Part shown: positions 18,055-27,986 of the stretch, in pieces | Position numbering within the stretch: the first letter of the stretch is position 1 | Layout: every line of letters begins with the position of its first letter | DNA from: Desulfosarcina widdelii | Lineage (GTDB): Bacteria > Desulfobacterota > Desulfobacteria > Desulfobacterales > Desulfosarcinaceae | DNA: 64,000 nt | Assembly (NCBI RefSeq): GCF_009688965.1 | Contig: NZ_AP021875.1 | Coordinates: 5,208,001 to 5,272,000, forward strand | Direction: 5' to 3' | Made by a program: the position numbers and the translations under genes | The notes under the pieces: generated by a model | The model's database searches: none | Told to the model about the DNA's origin: nothing | What the model saw: the letters and a program-made list of their open reading frames with translations, nothing else

Positions 18055-19464
18055 ATGAAATATCCATTTCCCCGAATGCGCGTCAAGGCTGCTATTATGC
18101 CATTGCTTTGGATGCCGTGCAGGATTGCCCTTACCCTGATCCTGGGAGTCGCTTTTTATCTAGTCCCAAATGCCAGCGCCAGCGATCCTGACATTCAGCC
18201 CACCGGCGATAGCCAGGATTTACCCGAGAGTATCCGCCTTGCCGACCTGATCGAGCATGCTTATGCTCACAACCCGTCGATTCAACAGGCTCGGGAGGCG
18301 TGGCGGGAGACCGTGGAACAGTACCGAATCACAACCGGTTATCCGGACCCCCAGCTGATGGTCACCTGGTTTCCAGAGCCCATCGAGACACGCCTGGGCC
18401 CCCAAGACTGGAACGCCCAGATTTCCCAGCAGATCCCTTTTCCTGGCAAGCTGTCAAAGGCCGGTGAACTGGTGGCTGCCGACGCCCGCATCGCCCGACT
18501 CAAGCTGGACAAAACAATCAAGGAAACACTTATGACGGTCCAGGAATCCTATTATGAACTGTGGTATATCCGGCAAGCTAAGACGGTTACCAAGCATAAC
18601 ACCCGCCTGCTAAACCATCTTCGAAAACTCGCCGAGACCGCCCATGCCGACAGCCGGACCACGCTTACGGACGTGGTTAAGGCCCAGTCCCAGACCGGTC
18701 AGCTGCAATACGACACCCTCCTATTGGAGGAACTGGAACAGACCGAAATCACCCGTCTGAACGGCCTTTTGAACCGTCTTCCCGAGTCAACGGTGGGTAT
18801 CCTTGCCCCCCCGGTCTTCCGGCCTATCACGACTGATCTGGAGACCATCTACCAGCTGGCTGAATCTAACCAGGAAGATATCCTGATGGCCCAGGTGGGA
18901 GTAGATAAAGGCGACACAAAAGTGTCGTTGGCGCGTTTCCAGAACCTGCCGGATTTCAAGGTAGGGCTCTTTTACGCCGGCATCGGTGAGCCTGATGTGC
19001 CTGTCCAACCCCGGGATGCCGGACGGGATGCTATCGGTATTCAGGCAGGTATTTCCATTCCCTTGTGGTTCGGCAAGAACAACAGCCGTGTGGATAAGGC
19101 TATGGCGGAAAAATCAAAGGCTAGAGCGGAAAAGGAGGTGCGTGTTAACGATGTCCGAACCAAAATTCGCACCCTCTATTTCAAAGCCCGCAATGCCGAG
19201 CGTATCGTAACCCTTTATGAGACTGACCTTGTTCCCCAGGCCGCCCGATCCATGGAAATCGCTGAGGTCTGGTATCGGGAGGGGGAGTCGTCATTTACTG
19301 ATTTTATCGAAACCCAGTCGGTCTGGTACAATTTTCAGCTTGCCCTGGCCCGAGCCAAGGCAGACTACGGCATCAACCTGGCGCGGCTTGAAAGACTGGC
19401 GGGGAAGCGTCTGAACGATGACGCGGCGGTTTCGGTAGAACCTGCCGGAAAGGAGCAGCAATGA
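18055..19464 (+). CDS. CusC-like outer-membrane efflux channel (TolC family)
   Basis: The 469-residue product starts MKYPFPRM after CAGGAGA; a longer frame start at 18019 lacks a ribosome site. It has a signal peptide (ALTLILGVAFYLVPNASA-SD). Two TolC-type coiled-coil halves follow, seen as long amphipathic segments such as SIRLADLIEHAYAHNPSIQQ, the LDKTIKETLMTVQESYYELW repeat helix and its C-terminal counterpart. It forms the outer-membrane duct of a tripartite pump. It overlaps the next gene by ATGA and is the first gene of an operon with a second TolC-family protein, a CusB-like adaptor and a CusA-like RND pump. Confidence 0.9.
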   Translation: MKYPFPRMRVKAAIMPLLWMPCRIALTLILGVAFYLVPNASASDPDIQPTGDSQDLPESIRLADLIEHAYAHNPSIQQAREAWRETVEQYRITTGYPDPQLMVTWFPEPIETRLGPQDWNAQISQQIPFPGKLSKAGELVAADARIARLKLDKTIKETLMTVQESYYELWYIRQAKTVTKHNTRLLNHLRKLAETAHADSRTTLTDVVKAQSQTGQLQYDTLLLEELEQTEITRLNGLLNRLPESTVGILAPPVFRPITTDLETIYQLAESNQEDILMAQVGVDKGDTKVSLARFQNLPDFKVGLFYAGIGEPDVPVQPRDAGRDAIGIQAGISIPLWFGKNNSRVDKAMAEKSKARAEKEVRVNDVRTKIRTLYFKARNAERIVTLYETDLVPQAARSMEIAEVWYREGESSFTDFIETQSVWYNFQLALARAKADYGINLARLERLAGKRLNDDAAVSVEPAGKEQQ

Positions 19465-20999
19465 AGAAGACCTTGTCGCTTATAATTACTGGTGTAGCAC
19501 TGATCGGGACAATCGGTCCGGCACTGGGCGGATACAGAGATCTGAAGCGCGACATGGAGGCCTATGCACCACCGGCCATGCTCCATCAACCGGAAATGTC
19601 GGAAGCTATTGCCGATAGTGAGCCGGATGCTTTTGATGTCGAAACAAAAACCATCGAAGATGCTCGGCGCCGTTGGGAAAAAATCGTAGACAGCAAAGTG
19701 GTCCCCACTGGTGATATCGTTATCTCCCCGGAAATATTCGATGCAGCCTCCGATGATGCGCAAACCCTTGCCATGCTCCGCCCCCGGTTATCCCTCCAGA
19801 CGACTATGGCCCTGATCGTGTTGCGCAACCCGTCAATTAAAGGTGCGAAGGACCGCTTACAAGCTGCCTTGGAAGGCTTTGACCAGGTTGCTCAACTGGA
19901 CGAAATCTTGCGGCAGTACTCGGCATTCACGGAAAGCGTGATGGCCGGGGTGGGGCCCATGCGAGGTCTCGACAACATCCAGATGAAATTTCCATTTCCA
20001 GGTGTGACCGCTTTGAAAGGGCAAGTGGCGGAATTGAATGTGGAAGCCGAAAAGCAGGCATTTGATCTGGTCCAGCGTGATATCTTGGCCCAGGGCAGCA
20101 AGGCCTACTGGAATCTGCTTTACACCCATCAGGCGCTTCGGATTACCCGCGAAATGCTTGATCGGTTGAACCAACTGGAATCGGTGGCCACTACTCGTTA
20201 CGGTGCCGGAAAAACCAGTTACCAGGATGTGATCAAGATCCGTATTGGCCGTGAGAAGTTGGAGGAACAGGTCAGAACCTTGAATGAGCAGCGGATCAAT
20301 CTGGAAACTGAACTGTTGTCCCTGATGGACCTTGAACCTAAAAATTCTATCGGTTGGCCCGACACCTTTACTCCTGACACATCGCCGCTCAAATTGGATG
20401 CACTTTATCCCCTGGCACTAGAAAACCGCCAGGAGCTGAATCGCATGCGGGCCATGGTGGGCAGGATGGAACGCATGATAGAGATGGCCGAGACAATGAT
20501 TCAACCGGCTTTTACCCAGAACTATTCGCTCTACACGGACGAAGCCGTTCTCCAATCGGGTAGCGCCGGGATGAAGCCGACCTTTGCCACCACGGTCTCG
20601 CCAACCCGGGCCGCAGGACTGCCTAAAAATGCCTGGTTTGGCGCCGAAGACACATACCTTCGCGAAACCCGCCGAAAGTTAGATGCTCTGCGGGCTGATC
20701 TTGACGATGCCGAGGCACGCACCCGTCTTATGGTACGGAAAAGCTGGTTCGATCTGGACCGAGCCATACGGGAACGGGCACTGTACAATGACCGGTTGCT
20801 GGAACTGTCCCAGACATCCCTGGATGTGTCCACCCGTGCGTATGAATCCGGCAATATCTCCTTTGCCGATGTCATCACTTCCTATACTGATTGGCTGGAT
20901 GTGAGCCTGGCCAGTCGACGACGGAATAGTGATGTCGGCGTCACACGAGCAGAATTGGTACGCTGGGTGGGTGTCCCCTTACCCTGGCCCAAGGGATAA
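19461..20999 (+). CDS. Second TolC-family outer-membrane protein
   Basis: The 512-residue product starts at an ATGA overlap with the first TolC-family gene. It has a signal peptide (TLSLIITGVALIGTIGPALG), then an unusual N-terminal extension of about 100 residues before the TolC core. The core begins near LRPRLSLQTTMALIVLRNPS. The long helices QVAELNVEAEKQAFDLVQRD and TTRYGAGKTSYQDVIKIRIG are typical of OEP repeats. Most Cus-type operons have one such protein. This one could be a second duct, a hetero-oligomeric partner or a channel for different metals. It lies 20 bases from the adaptor gene in the same operon. Confidence 0.85.
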   Translation: MKKTLSLIITGVALIGTIGPALGGYRDLKRDMEAYAPPAMLHQPEMSEAIADSEPDAFDVETKTIEDARRRWEKIVDSKVVPTGDIVISPEIFDAASDDAQTLAMLRPRLSLQTTMALIVLRNPSIKGAKDRLQAALEGFDQVAQLDEILRQYSAFTESVMAGVGPMRGLDNIQMKFPFPGVTALKGQVAELNVEAEKQAFDLVQRDILAQGSKAYWNLLYTHQALRITREMLDRLNQLESVATTRYGAGKTSYQDVIKIRIGREKLEEQVRTLNEQRINLETELLSLMDLEPKNSIGWPDTFTPDTSPLKLDALYPLALENRQELNRMRAMVGRMERMIEMAETMIQPAFTQNYSLYTDEAVLQSGSAGMKPTFATTVSPTRAAGLPKNAWFGAEDTYLRETRRKLDALRADLDDAEARTRLMVRKSWFDLDRAIRERALYNDRLLELSQTSLDVSTRAYESGNISFADVITSYTDWLDVSLASRRRNSDVGVTRAELVRWVGVPLPWPKG

Positions 21000-21019
21000 A
21001 CCAGAAAGGACAACGTCTC

Positions 21020-22471
21020 ATGTATTCAAAACCAATCATCATCGCCTTTACCGCAGCGGTTATCAGTGTTGCACTGAACATACCGGCGGAATTGATTCAG
21101 GACAGGATAACTCTTTCAACCTTATTGGGGCCGGCTACCGCTTATGCTGAAGAAGCGCTCAAAGCTGGCATGGTGGACCCCAAGACCGGCAAGAAGATCA
21201 AATACTGGGCAGCGCCCATGGACCCCACCTACATCCGCAACGAGCCGGGCAAATCGCCCATGGGTATGGACCTGGTGCCGGTGTACGAGGAAGAAGGAGA
21301 GGGAAAGGAACCCAGCTCCACCATTCGCATCGATCCTGTGACCGAGCAGAATATGGGTGTGCGACTGGGTCGGGTGCAGAAGAAAGCCTTCTCGAAATCG
21401 ATCCGCACCTTCGGCACCATCACCTACGACGAAACCGGACTTTATTCGGTGAATACCAAATTCAACGGCTGGATCGAAACGCTCTACGTAGATTTTGTGG
21501 GCGAGCGAGTGAAAGAAGGGCAGCCGCTGTTCGACATCTACAGTCCCGATCTACTCACTGCCCAACAGGAATACCTCATCGCCGTTCAACAGCGAAAAGG
21601 ACTAAATGGAAAGCGGGGAAGGGACGCCACCAAGGGAACCGACCGGTTTCTGGATGCTTCGCGTACCCGCCTGGCCTACTGGGATTTCACCGACGAACAG
21701 ATCGCCCAGTTGGAAACCGCCGATGAAATCCAGAAAACAATCACGATTTTCTCACCGGCCTCGGGTGTGGTCGTCAAGAAAACCGCCTTGGAGGGCCACT
21801 ACGTCAAAGCCGGTGAACATCAATATGAAATCGCCGACCTGTCCACCGTGTGGGTGGATGTAGACATATATGAATACGAATTGCCCTGGGTTCGCAAAGG
21901 CATGCCTGCTGAAATGGACCTGGCCTACATTCCCGGTAAACGATACCTGGGTGAAGTGCTCTTCATCTACCCCTTCCTGGATCCGAAGACCCGGACGGCC
22001 CGGCTAAGGCTTTCATTCCCCAATCCTGGAGACGAACTCAAGCCGGGGATGTACGCCAATGTCTATCTACAGAGCGTCCTGCCCGGCAAGCGGCTGGTGG
22101 TACCCCAGGAGGCGGTGATCGACAGCGGCGTGAAAAAGCGGGTGTTTGTTTCTCGTGGCAAGGGAAAATTTGAACCCAGGGAAGTAATCATTGGTGCAGA
22201 AGGAAACGATTATGAATTCGAAGTCATCGACGGCTTGGTCGAAGGTGAGGAGGTTGTCCTTTCAGGCCAATTCATGTTGGATTCGGAAAGCCGCTTGAAG
22301 GAGGCCATCGCAAAGATGCTCGAGGTTCGTAGCCCAGAAGCAGACAGTAGCGACGATCTGGATATGGACAGCATGACCATGGAGGAGGACGACCTGGACA
22401 TGAAAGACCTGACCATGGATTCAGACGGTCCAGCAGAAACGCAAGGCCAGGAAAAGGAAACCAAGCCATGA
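21020..22471 (+). CDS. CusB-like RND periplasmic adaptor
   Basis: The 483-residue membrane-fusion protein has an N-terminal signal-anchor and then a heavy-metal-binding domain (KIKYWAAPMDPTYIRNEPGK ... PMGMDLVPVYEE). The barrel-sandwich and hairpin follow (FNGWIETLYVDFVGERVKEG, TIFSPASGVVVKKTALEGHY). The C-terminal tail is acidic and Met-rich (DLDMDSMTMEEDDLDMKDLT), a plausible Cu(I)/Ag(I) ligand. It couples the CusA-like pump to the outer-membrane channel and passes metal to it. It ends in an ATGA overlap with the pump gene. The metal-binding domain and tail indicate copper or silver rather than drug efflux. Confidence 0.92.
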   Translation: MYSKPIIIAFTAAVISVALNIPAELIQDRITLSTLLGPATAYAEEALKAGMVDPKTGKKIKYWAAPMDPTYIRNEPGKSPMGMDLVPVYEEEGEGKEPSSTIRIDPVTEQNMGVRLGRVQKKAFSKSIRTFGTITYDETGLYSVNTKFNGWIETLYVDFVGERVKEGQPLFDIYSPDLLTAQQEYLIAVQQRKGLNGKRGRDATKGTDRFLDASRTRLAYWDFTDEQIAQLETADEIQKTITIFSPASGVVVKKTALEGHYVKAGEHQYEIADLSTVWVDVDIYEYELPWVRKGMPAEMDLAYIPGKRYLGEVLFIYPFLDPKTRTARLRLSFPNPGDELKPGMYANVYLQSVLPGKRLVVPQEAVIDSGVKKRVFVSRGKGKFEPREVIIGAEGNDYEFEVIDGLVEGEEVVLSGQFMLDSESRLKEAIAKMLEVRSPEADSSDDLDMDSMTMEEDDLDMKDLTMDSDGPAETQGQEKETKP

Positions 22472-25400
22472 TTGCAAATATCATCGAACTGTCCATCAAA
22501 AACAAGTTCCTGGTGATCCTGGCGACCTTGTTCGTCATTGCCGCCGGAATATATGCCATCGCCCGCACACCCCTGGATGCGATTCCCGACCTGTCCGACG
22601 TTCAAGTGATTATTTTCACTGAATACCCCGGCCAGGCTCCGCAGGTGGTAGAAGACCAGGTTACCTATCCGCTAACCACAGCCATGCTGTCGGTGCCGTT
22701 TGCCAAAGTGGTTCGGGGGTATTCCTTTTTCGGTCTTTCTTTCGTCTACATTATTTTCGATGACGGTACCGATCTTTACTGGGCTCGCAGTCGCGTGCTG
22801 GAGTACCTGAACTTTGTGGCCGGCCGCCTGCCCCAGGGTGTTACGCCCTCTTTGGGCCCAGATGCCACCGGTGTGGGCTGGGTTTACGAGTACACCCTTG
22901 AGAGCGACCGCCACGACCTGGCCCAGCTGCGTTCCATCCAGGACTGGTTCCTGCGCTACGAACTGGCCAGCGTGCCGGGTGTGTCTGAGGTGGCGTCCAT
23001 CGGTGGATATGTCAAGCAGTATCAGGTGGTCGTGGACCCCAATAAGCTGCGGGCCTACAACATCCCCATCCAGAAGATCCGCATGGCCATCCAACGCAGC
23101 AACAACGACGTGGGCGGCCGGCTGGTGGAGATGGGCGAGACCGAGTTCATGGTGCGGGGGTTGGGCTATATAAAGAGCATCGAGGATCTGAACAGCGTGC
23201 CGCTAGGCGTGAATGACAGGGGCATCCCCATCCTGTTGCGCAACGTGGCCACGGTGAGGATCGGACCGGAGCTGCGGCGGGGTATCGCCGACTACAACGG
23301 GCAGGGAGAAGTGGTGGGCGGTGTGGTCATCATGCGCTATGGGGAAAACGCCCTGCAGGTGATCGACAACGTCAAAAAGCGCCTGGAAGAACTCAAGTCC
23401 GGCCTGCCCGAAGGGGTAAGGGTCAAAGCGGTATACGACCGGTCAGGGCTTATCCTGCGTGCCGTTGACAACCTGAAGACCACGCTGATCGAGGAAAGCA
23501 TCATCGTGGCAATCGTGTGCATCGTTTTTCTCTTTCACTTCCGCAGTGCCCTGGTGGGTATCTTCACCCTTCCAGTGGGAGTGTTCATCAGTTTTATCAT
23601 CATGCACGCCCAGGGTATCAACGCCAACATCATGAGCCTGGGCGGCATCGCCATCGCCATCGGCGCCATGGTCGACGGTGCCATCGTCATGATCGAAAAT
23701 GCCCACAAGCACATCGAGCACGACGGCGGTAAAAAGCCCCACTGGGAGCTGATCACCGACGCCGCCAAGGAGGTGGGGCCGGCCCTGTTTTTCTCCCTGT
23801 TGATCATCGCCGTGAGCTTTCTGCCGGTGTTCACCCTCGAAGCCCAGGAAGGACGGATGTTCAAACCTCTAGCCTACACTAAAACATATTCCATGATGGG
23901 TGCTGCGCTATTGGCAATTACCATTGTGCCGATTCTCATGGGCTACCTGATCCGCGGAAAGATCAAGCCCGAAAACGAAAACCCGGTGAACCGGTTTCTC
24001 ATCTGGATCTATCATCCCATTATCAAGGTGGTGCTCAAGAAAAAAGCCATTGTGCTGGTTGCCGCAGTGATCGTCCTGGCCCTCACATGGATTCCGATCA
24101 AACGTATGGGGTCCGAATTCATGCCGCCCCTGAACGAGGGTGACCTGCTGTACATGCCCACAACCTTGCCGGGCATCTCCATCACCAAGGCCAAAGAACT
24201 GCTCCAGCAGACCGACCGGATCATCGCCTCTTTTCCGGAGGTACACCATACGTTCGGCAAAATCGGGCGGGCGGAAACGGCCACCGATCCGGCACCCTTG
24301 AGCATGATTGAAACCACCATCATGCTTCGACCCGAATCCGAATGGCGGGATGGCATGACCATCGAGAAACTGGTGGATGAACTGGACAAGGCCATTCAGT
24401 TTCCCGGCCTGACCAACGCCTGGACCATGCCGATCAAGACCCGCACCGACATGCTTTCCACCGGCATCAAGACGCCGGTGGGGATCAAGATCATGGGTGA
24501 AGACCTCCAGGTGCTTTCCGATATCGGTGAAAAGGTGGAAGCCGTCATCCGGGAAGTCCCGGGAACGCTGAGCGTCTATGCGGAACGGGTAACCGGGGGA
24601 AATTTTCTCGATTATGAAATCAGGAGAGAAGATGCGGCTCGCTACGGCCTCACCGTAGGCGATGTTCAGGACATCATCATGACCGCCGTGGGTGGGATGA
24701 ACATCACCCAGACCGTGGAAGGACTGGAACGCTATCCCGTAAATCTGCGCTACGGTAGTGAACTGCGCGACACGCCGGAGAAACTGCGCCGGATCCTAGT
24801 CCCAACCCCCACCGGCGCCCAGGTGCCCATCGCCCAGCTGGCAGACATCCGCATCGTCAAGGGACCTCCGGTGATCAAGAGCGAGAATGCCCGCAATAAC
24901 GCTTGGGTCTACGTGGACCTGCGGGGAATCGACGTGGGCACCTATGTCCAGGTGGCCCAGAAAATCCTTCAGGAAAAAATCGATTTGCCGCCGGGCTACA
25001 GCCTGGTGTGGAGCGGACAGTACGAATACATGGTTCGGGCCCAGAAGCGATTGATGATCGTGGTCCCGGTGACCCTGCTGGTAATCTTTCTGCTACTATA
25101 CTTTAATTTCAAAAATATGGCTGAAAGCATGCTGGTGATGCTCAGTGTGCCCTTTTCCCTGACCGGCGGGTTCTGGTTGATGTATCTGCTGGGATACAAC
25201 ATGAGTGTGGCCGTGGGCGTGGGGTTTATCGCCCTGGCCGGCGTGGCTGCCGAAACCGGGGTGGTCATGCTGATCTATCTGGATATCTCCTACCGCAAGT
25301 TCAAGGAGAAATACGGAGACCGGTTCAACCGGCGCCATCTCAATGAGGCTATTGAAGAGGGTGCAGCCCTGCGAGTTCGACCCAAGATGATGACCGTGGT

Positions 25401-25602
25401 GGCCATCATGGCGGGTCTGGCCCCGATCATGTGGAGCCACGGATCCGGTTCCGAGGTGATGAAGCGCATCGCCGCGCCCATGATCGGCGGTATGGTCAGT
25501 GCGACCATACTCACTTTGGTCGTGGTGCCCGTCATCTATGGGATCTGGAAGGGGTGGCGGCTGACCGAAGGTGATAAAACATCAACGGAAAAATCAACTT
25601 AA
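22468..25602 (+). CDS. cusA: CusA-like heavy-metal RND efflux pump
   Basis: At 1044 residues this is the normal HME-RND length. It has the N-terminal helix (KNKFLVILATLFVIAAGIYA), two periplasmic halves and the twelve-helix layout. The TM4 signature GAMVDGAIVMIENAHKHIEH contains the HME-type acidic proton-relay pattern, and AETGVVMLIYLDISYRKFKE is present in the second half. It is a proton-driven trimeric inner-membrane pump that expels Cu(I)/Ag(I) from periplasm or cytosol through the adaptor and TolC-type partner encoded just upstream. The sequence and the adaptor point to monovalent metals rather than Zn/Co (CzcA). Translationally coupled to the adaptor; a 45-base gap separates it from the Met/His-rich protein gene. 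Confidence 0.93.
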   Translation: MIANIIELSIKNKFLVILATLFVIAAGIYAIARTPLDAIPDLSDVQVIIFTEYPGQAPQVVEDQVTYPLTTAMLSVPFAKVVRGYSFFGLSFVYIIFDDGTDLYWARSRVLEYLNFVAGRLPQGVTPSLGPDATGVGWVYEYTLESDRHDLAQLRSIQDWFLRYELASVPGVSEVASIGGYVKQYQVVVDPNKLRAYNIPIQKIRMAIQRSNNDVGGRLVEMGETEFMVRGLGYIKSIEDLNSVPLGVNDRGIPILLRNVATVRIGPELRRGIADYNGQGEVVGGVVIMRYGENALQVIDNVKKRLEELKSGLPEGVRVKAVYDRSGLILRAVDNLKTTLIEESIIVAIVCIVFLFHFRSALVGIFTLPVGVFISFIIMHAQGINANIMSLGGIAIAIGAMVDGAIVMIENAHKHIEHDGGKKPHWELITDAAKEVGPALFFSLLIIAVSFLPVFTLEAQEGRMFKPLAYTKTYSMMGAALLAITIVPILMGYLIRGKIKPENENPVNRFLIWIYHPIIKVVLKKKAIVLVAAVIVLALTWIPIKRMGSEFMPPLNEGDLLYMPTTLPGISITKAKELLQQTDRIIASFPEVHHTFGKIGRAETATDPAPLSMIETTIMLRPESEWRDGMTIEKLVDELDKAIQFPGLTNAWTMPIKTRTDMLSTGIKTPVGIKIMGEDLQVLSDIGEKVEAVIREVPGTLSVYAERVTGGNFLDYEIRREDAARYGLTVGDVQDIIMTAVGGMNITQTVEGLERYPVNLRYGSELRDTPEKLRRILVPTPTGAQVPIAQLADIRIVKGPPVIKSENARNNAWVYVDLRGIDVGTYVQVAQKILQEKIDLPPGYSLVWSGQYEYMVRAQKRLMIVVPVTLLVIFLLLYFNFKNMAESMLVMLSVPFSLTGGFWLMYLLGYNMSVAVGVGFIALAGVAAETGVVMLIYLDISYRKFKEKYGDRFNRRHLNEAIEEGAALRVRPKMMTVVAIMAGLAPIMWSHGSGSEVMKRIAAPMIGGMVSATILTLVVVPVIYGIWKGWRLTEGDKTSTEKST

Positions 25603-25647
25603 CCGCCGCTAATACTGCGGCATCAATTCAACCCTGGAGGATTTATC

Positions 25648-26157
25648 ATGAAAAAGCGGACAATTCTTATTTTGGCAGTTATTTTCGCCCTGCTCACGGT
25701 TCCGGCCATGGCCATGCAGGGACATGACAGCAGTGGAACTTCCGATGGACACGACATGAAATCCACTGACAATATGGACCACGGTTCCCAAGGCACGCAG
25801 ATGGATCAATCGAGCATGGGTGGCACGTTCAAACATCATGATATGAAGGACGGCATGAACGCGGATTTTCAGGTGATGAGTTTGGCAAGTATGAACATGG
25901 CCTCGGACAAGGGCGAAACCCATCACATCATGGTCAATCTGTCCCAAGCAGACGGCGGGGCTCCCATTAAAGACGCCGTGGGTAAAATCAAAGTGGTGGG
26001 GCCTGACGGCAAGGAGCAGATTAGTTCGCTAAAGAACTACAACGGAATTTTAGCCGGCAACTTCACTTTCAAGGAACCGGGCAAATACGGAGTGATCTGC
26101 CTGCTTAAAAATGGGGATAAAAAACCGGTGTTCAAGTTCTGGTACCATCATATGTAA
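25648..26157 (+). CDS. Met/His-rich periplasmic protein of the Cus operon
   Basis: The 169-residue product has a signal peptide (ILILAVIFALLTVPAMA-MQ), then about 60 residues rich in Met, His and Asp (GHDSSGTSDGHDMKSTDNMD, MKDGMNADFQVM) that could hold copper or silver. A beta-sandwich domain follows (HHIMVNLSQADGGAPIKDAV ... FKEPGKYGVICLLKNGDKK). The fold looks like YtkA/FixH-type Ig-like domains. It starts after CTGGAGG. Last gene of the Cus operon, it is probably a periplasmic metal chaperone feeding the pump. The exact family is uncertain. Confidence 0.8.
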   Translation: MKKRTILILAVIFALLTVPAMAMQGHDSSGTSDGHDMKSTDNMDHGSQGTQMDQSSMGGTFKHHDMKDGMNADFQVMSLASMNMASDKGETHHIMVNLSQADGGAPIKDAVGKIKVVGPDGKEQISSLKNYNGILAGNFTFKEPGKYGVICLLKNGDKKPVFKFWYHHM

Positions 26158-26289
26158 CCAATAGCAGTCCGGCATCGGAGAACCATCGGCATGAATAGCG
26201 CAGGCGGCGGCTCTCCGATGTCGCGCTCACAATCATTCCCTGGGACCGCATTTGGCCATGTTGCGTTAAAAATATAAGGGCAGGCTAAG

Positions 26290-27360
26290 ATGGATCATGC
26301 CGACAAAATAAAGATAGCGATCATTTTTTTTCTTTTGGCAGTGGTGACTGTGGTCCACCACATGCCGATCGCCGGCTTTTTTGGCGCGCACATTTTTCAC
26401 CGGGAGATGTTTTTTTTTCCCATCGTCCTTGCCGGACTGTGGTTTGGCCTCAAGACCGCACTTACTACTTCTGTTGTGGTGAGTTTTGTTTATGCTCATT
26501 ATTTTATCCAAAAAACCGACATCAAGACCATATCAGCTTCGCTAGTTGGACTTCAAGTGGTTGGTTTTAACCTCATGGCGCTGCTCACTGGCTGGATGGT
26601 GGACCGCCAGCGGCGTCAGCAGCGGGAACGTGATTTTCTCAATGACACCTTCGGAAAATATGTCTCCAGGCAGGTACGTGATGAAATTCTGGCTGGACGC
26701 GTGTCCCTGAAAGGAGAACTCAAAGAGGTAACAGTGTTGTTTGCCGATCTTAGAGACTTTACCCGACTGGTTGAAACAATCCCCCCGCGTGAGGTGGTTA
26801 CGATCATCAACACTTACTTCGAAGCCATGTCCGGGGCGATTGTATCCAACCATGGCCTTGTACTCCAATTTATCGGTGACGAGATCGAAGCTGTCTTCGG
26901 GGCGCCAGTCGCACTTAATAACCATCAGCAGTACGCGATTGATGCAGCCCTGGAGATGAGAACGCGCCTATCCCAAGTCAATTTGAGTTTATCAAACCAG
27001 GGATTTCCCCCGCTTCGGCACGGAATTGGCCTTCACACTGGCAAGGTCGTGGCGGCTAACATTGGCAGCACCCAGCGGCTATCTTATGCTATGGTTGGCG
27101 AGACAGTGAATATCGCCTCAAGGATTCAGGACCTAAACAAGGACTTTGATACCGACATCCTATTCAGCGAGGCGGTTCGTCAGGGTCTTAGCCGGGAGAA
27201 CATAAAGATGAATTCGCTCGCGCCGGTTGCCGTCAAGGGTGTCCGCGAGCAACTTCATTTGTACAGCCTCGATAAACAGCCTATGGGAAAAAGGGCAGGT
27301 AATGATAATGATAATGGACGTGATTATACGTACTACCATCGCTCCGATTCGAGTGGTTAA
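26290..27360 (+). CDS. Membrane class III adenylate/guanylate cyclase
   Basis: The 356-residue protein has an N-terminal membrane part of about four helices (IAIIFFLLAVVTVVHHMPIA, FPIVLAGLWFGLKTALTTSV and others, similar to DUF4118 sensors). A short linker is followed by a class III cyclase domain. Catalytic features seen are VTVLFADLRDFTRLVE (metal-binding Asp), LQFIGDEIEAVFGAP (second Asp) and AMVGETVNIASRIQDL (Asn/Arg). It makes cAMP, or less likely cGMP, from NTP. The cyclase product could be read by the cNMP-binding fusion at 5694-8924; no CRP regulator is in the window. The 3' end overlaps the convergent lipoprotein gene by 4 bases. Confidence 0.9.
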   Translation: MDHADKIKIAIIFFLLAVVTVVHHMPIAGFFGAHIFHREMFFFPIVLAGLWFGLKTALTTSVVVSFVYAHYFIQKTDIKTISASLVGLQVVGFNLMALLTGWMVDRQRRQQRERDFLNDTFGKYVSRQVRDEILAGRVSLKGELKEVTVLFADLRDFTRLVETIPPREVVTIINTYFEAMSGAIVSNHGLVLQFIGDEIEAVFGAPVALNNHQQYAIDAALEMRTRLSQVNLSLSNQGFPPLRHGIGLHTGKVVAANIGSTQRLSYAMVGETVNIASRIQDLNKDFDTDILFSEAVRQGLSRENIKMNSLAPVAVKGVREQLHLYSLDKQPMGKRAGNDNDNGRDYTYYHRSDSSG

Positions 27361-27905
27361 GAGTAAATCTCATCAGATTGCAATTGCATAGCACCAGAGT
27401 CCTGTTGAAAAGGTTTCTGATGGAAAACATAATTTAATAAGTAATTATTGCCGTATATTTTTAGTTGTACGAATAATGAAAAATGAGAGATGTTTTTAAG
27501 ACGCTCATCTTTAGCATAAATAACTTCGCCCTTCGGTTTTAGCCTCCACTGCCTTTTTGCTCTTCTTGATCCGGACGGGTAAGATTTAATAGCCGGATTT
27601 TTAAACATAATCATTTCAAATTTTGAATTAGGCAATATTAACTTAGCTTTAGTAGTCTTAGCGCGAACAATTTTTACAGGTTGATTGTTAGCGTCAAAAA
27701 AATCGATTAATATAATGCCGGCATTCTTATCATATTCCATAATTGAATTGTATTTATCCCCATTAATGTAGATGGATTGTGACGTTATTGATTCTTTTGG
27801 GACGGGTTGCAGCGGCATACTATCAAGTGGAATGCCTTTGGTACACGCCGACAAAATAATAGCCATAAATACAATGTATAGTTTCAAATAAATATTAGGT
27901 TTCAT
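27357..27905 (-). CDS. Lipoprotein of unknown function
   Basis: The 182-residue product starts MKPNIYLK after CGGAGG; an upstream GTG-type start at 27923 is less likely. It has a lipoprotein signal with lipobox IILSAC, so it is anchored to a membrane. The mature part is Lys-rich and beta-strand-like (SQSIYINGDKYNSIMEYDKN, YGNNYLLNYVFHQKPF). No family is recognised. It is AT-rich compared with the Cus genes. It overlaps the cyclase gene tail to tail and lies 81 bases downstream of the PilZ gene on the same strand. Confidence 0.7.
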   Translation of the reverse strand: MKPNIYLKLYIVFMAIILSACTKGIPLDSMPLQPVPKESITSQSIYINGDKYNSIMEYDKNAGIILIDFFDANNQPVKIVRAKTTKAKLILPNSKFEMIMFKNPAIKSYPSGSRRAKRQWRLKPKGEVIYAKDERLKNISHFSLFVQLKIYGNNYLLNYVFHQKPFQQDSGAMQLQSDEIYS

Positions 27906-27986
27906 AACGCCTCCGAAATACATAAATTTGCATTACTATCAGTCCTTATTTTTCTTTCTTAAACCTTTCCTCTGCCCTTTACATTT

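Noticed and set aside
26173..26221. Inverted repeat CATCGGAGA...TCTCCGATG after the Met/His-rich gene as a terminator
   Set aside because: 31-base loop and no T-run. May be an mRNA structure but not a convincing terminator.
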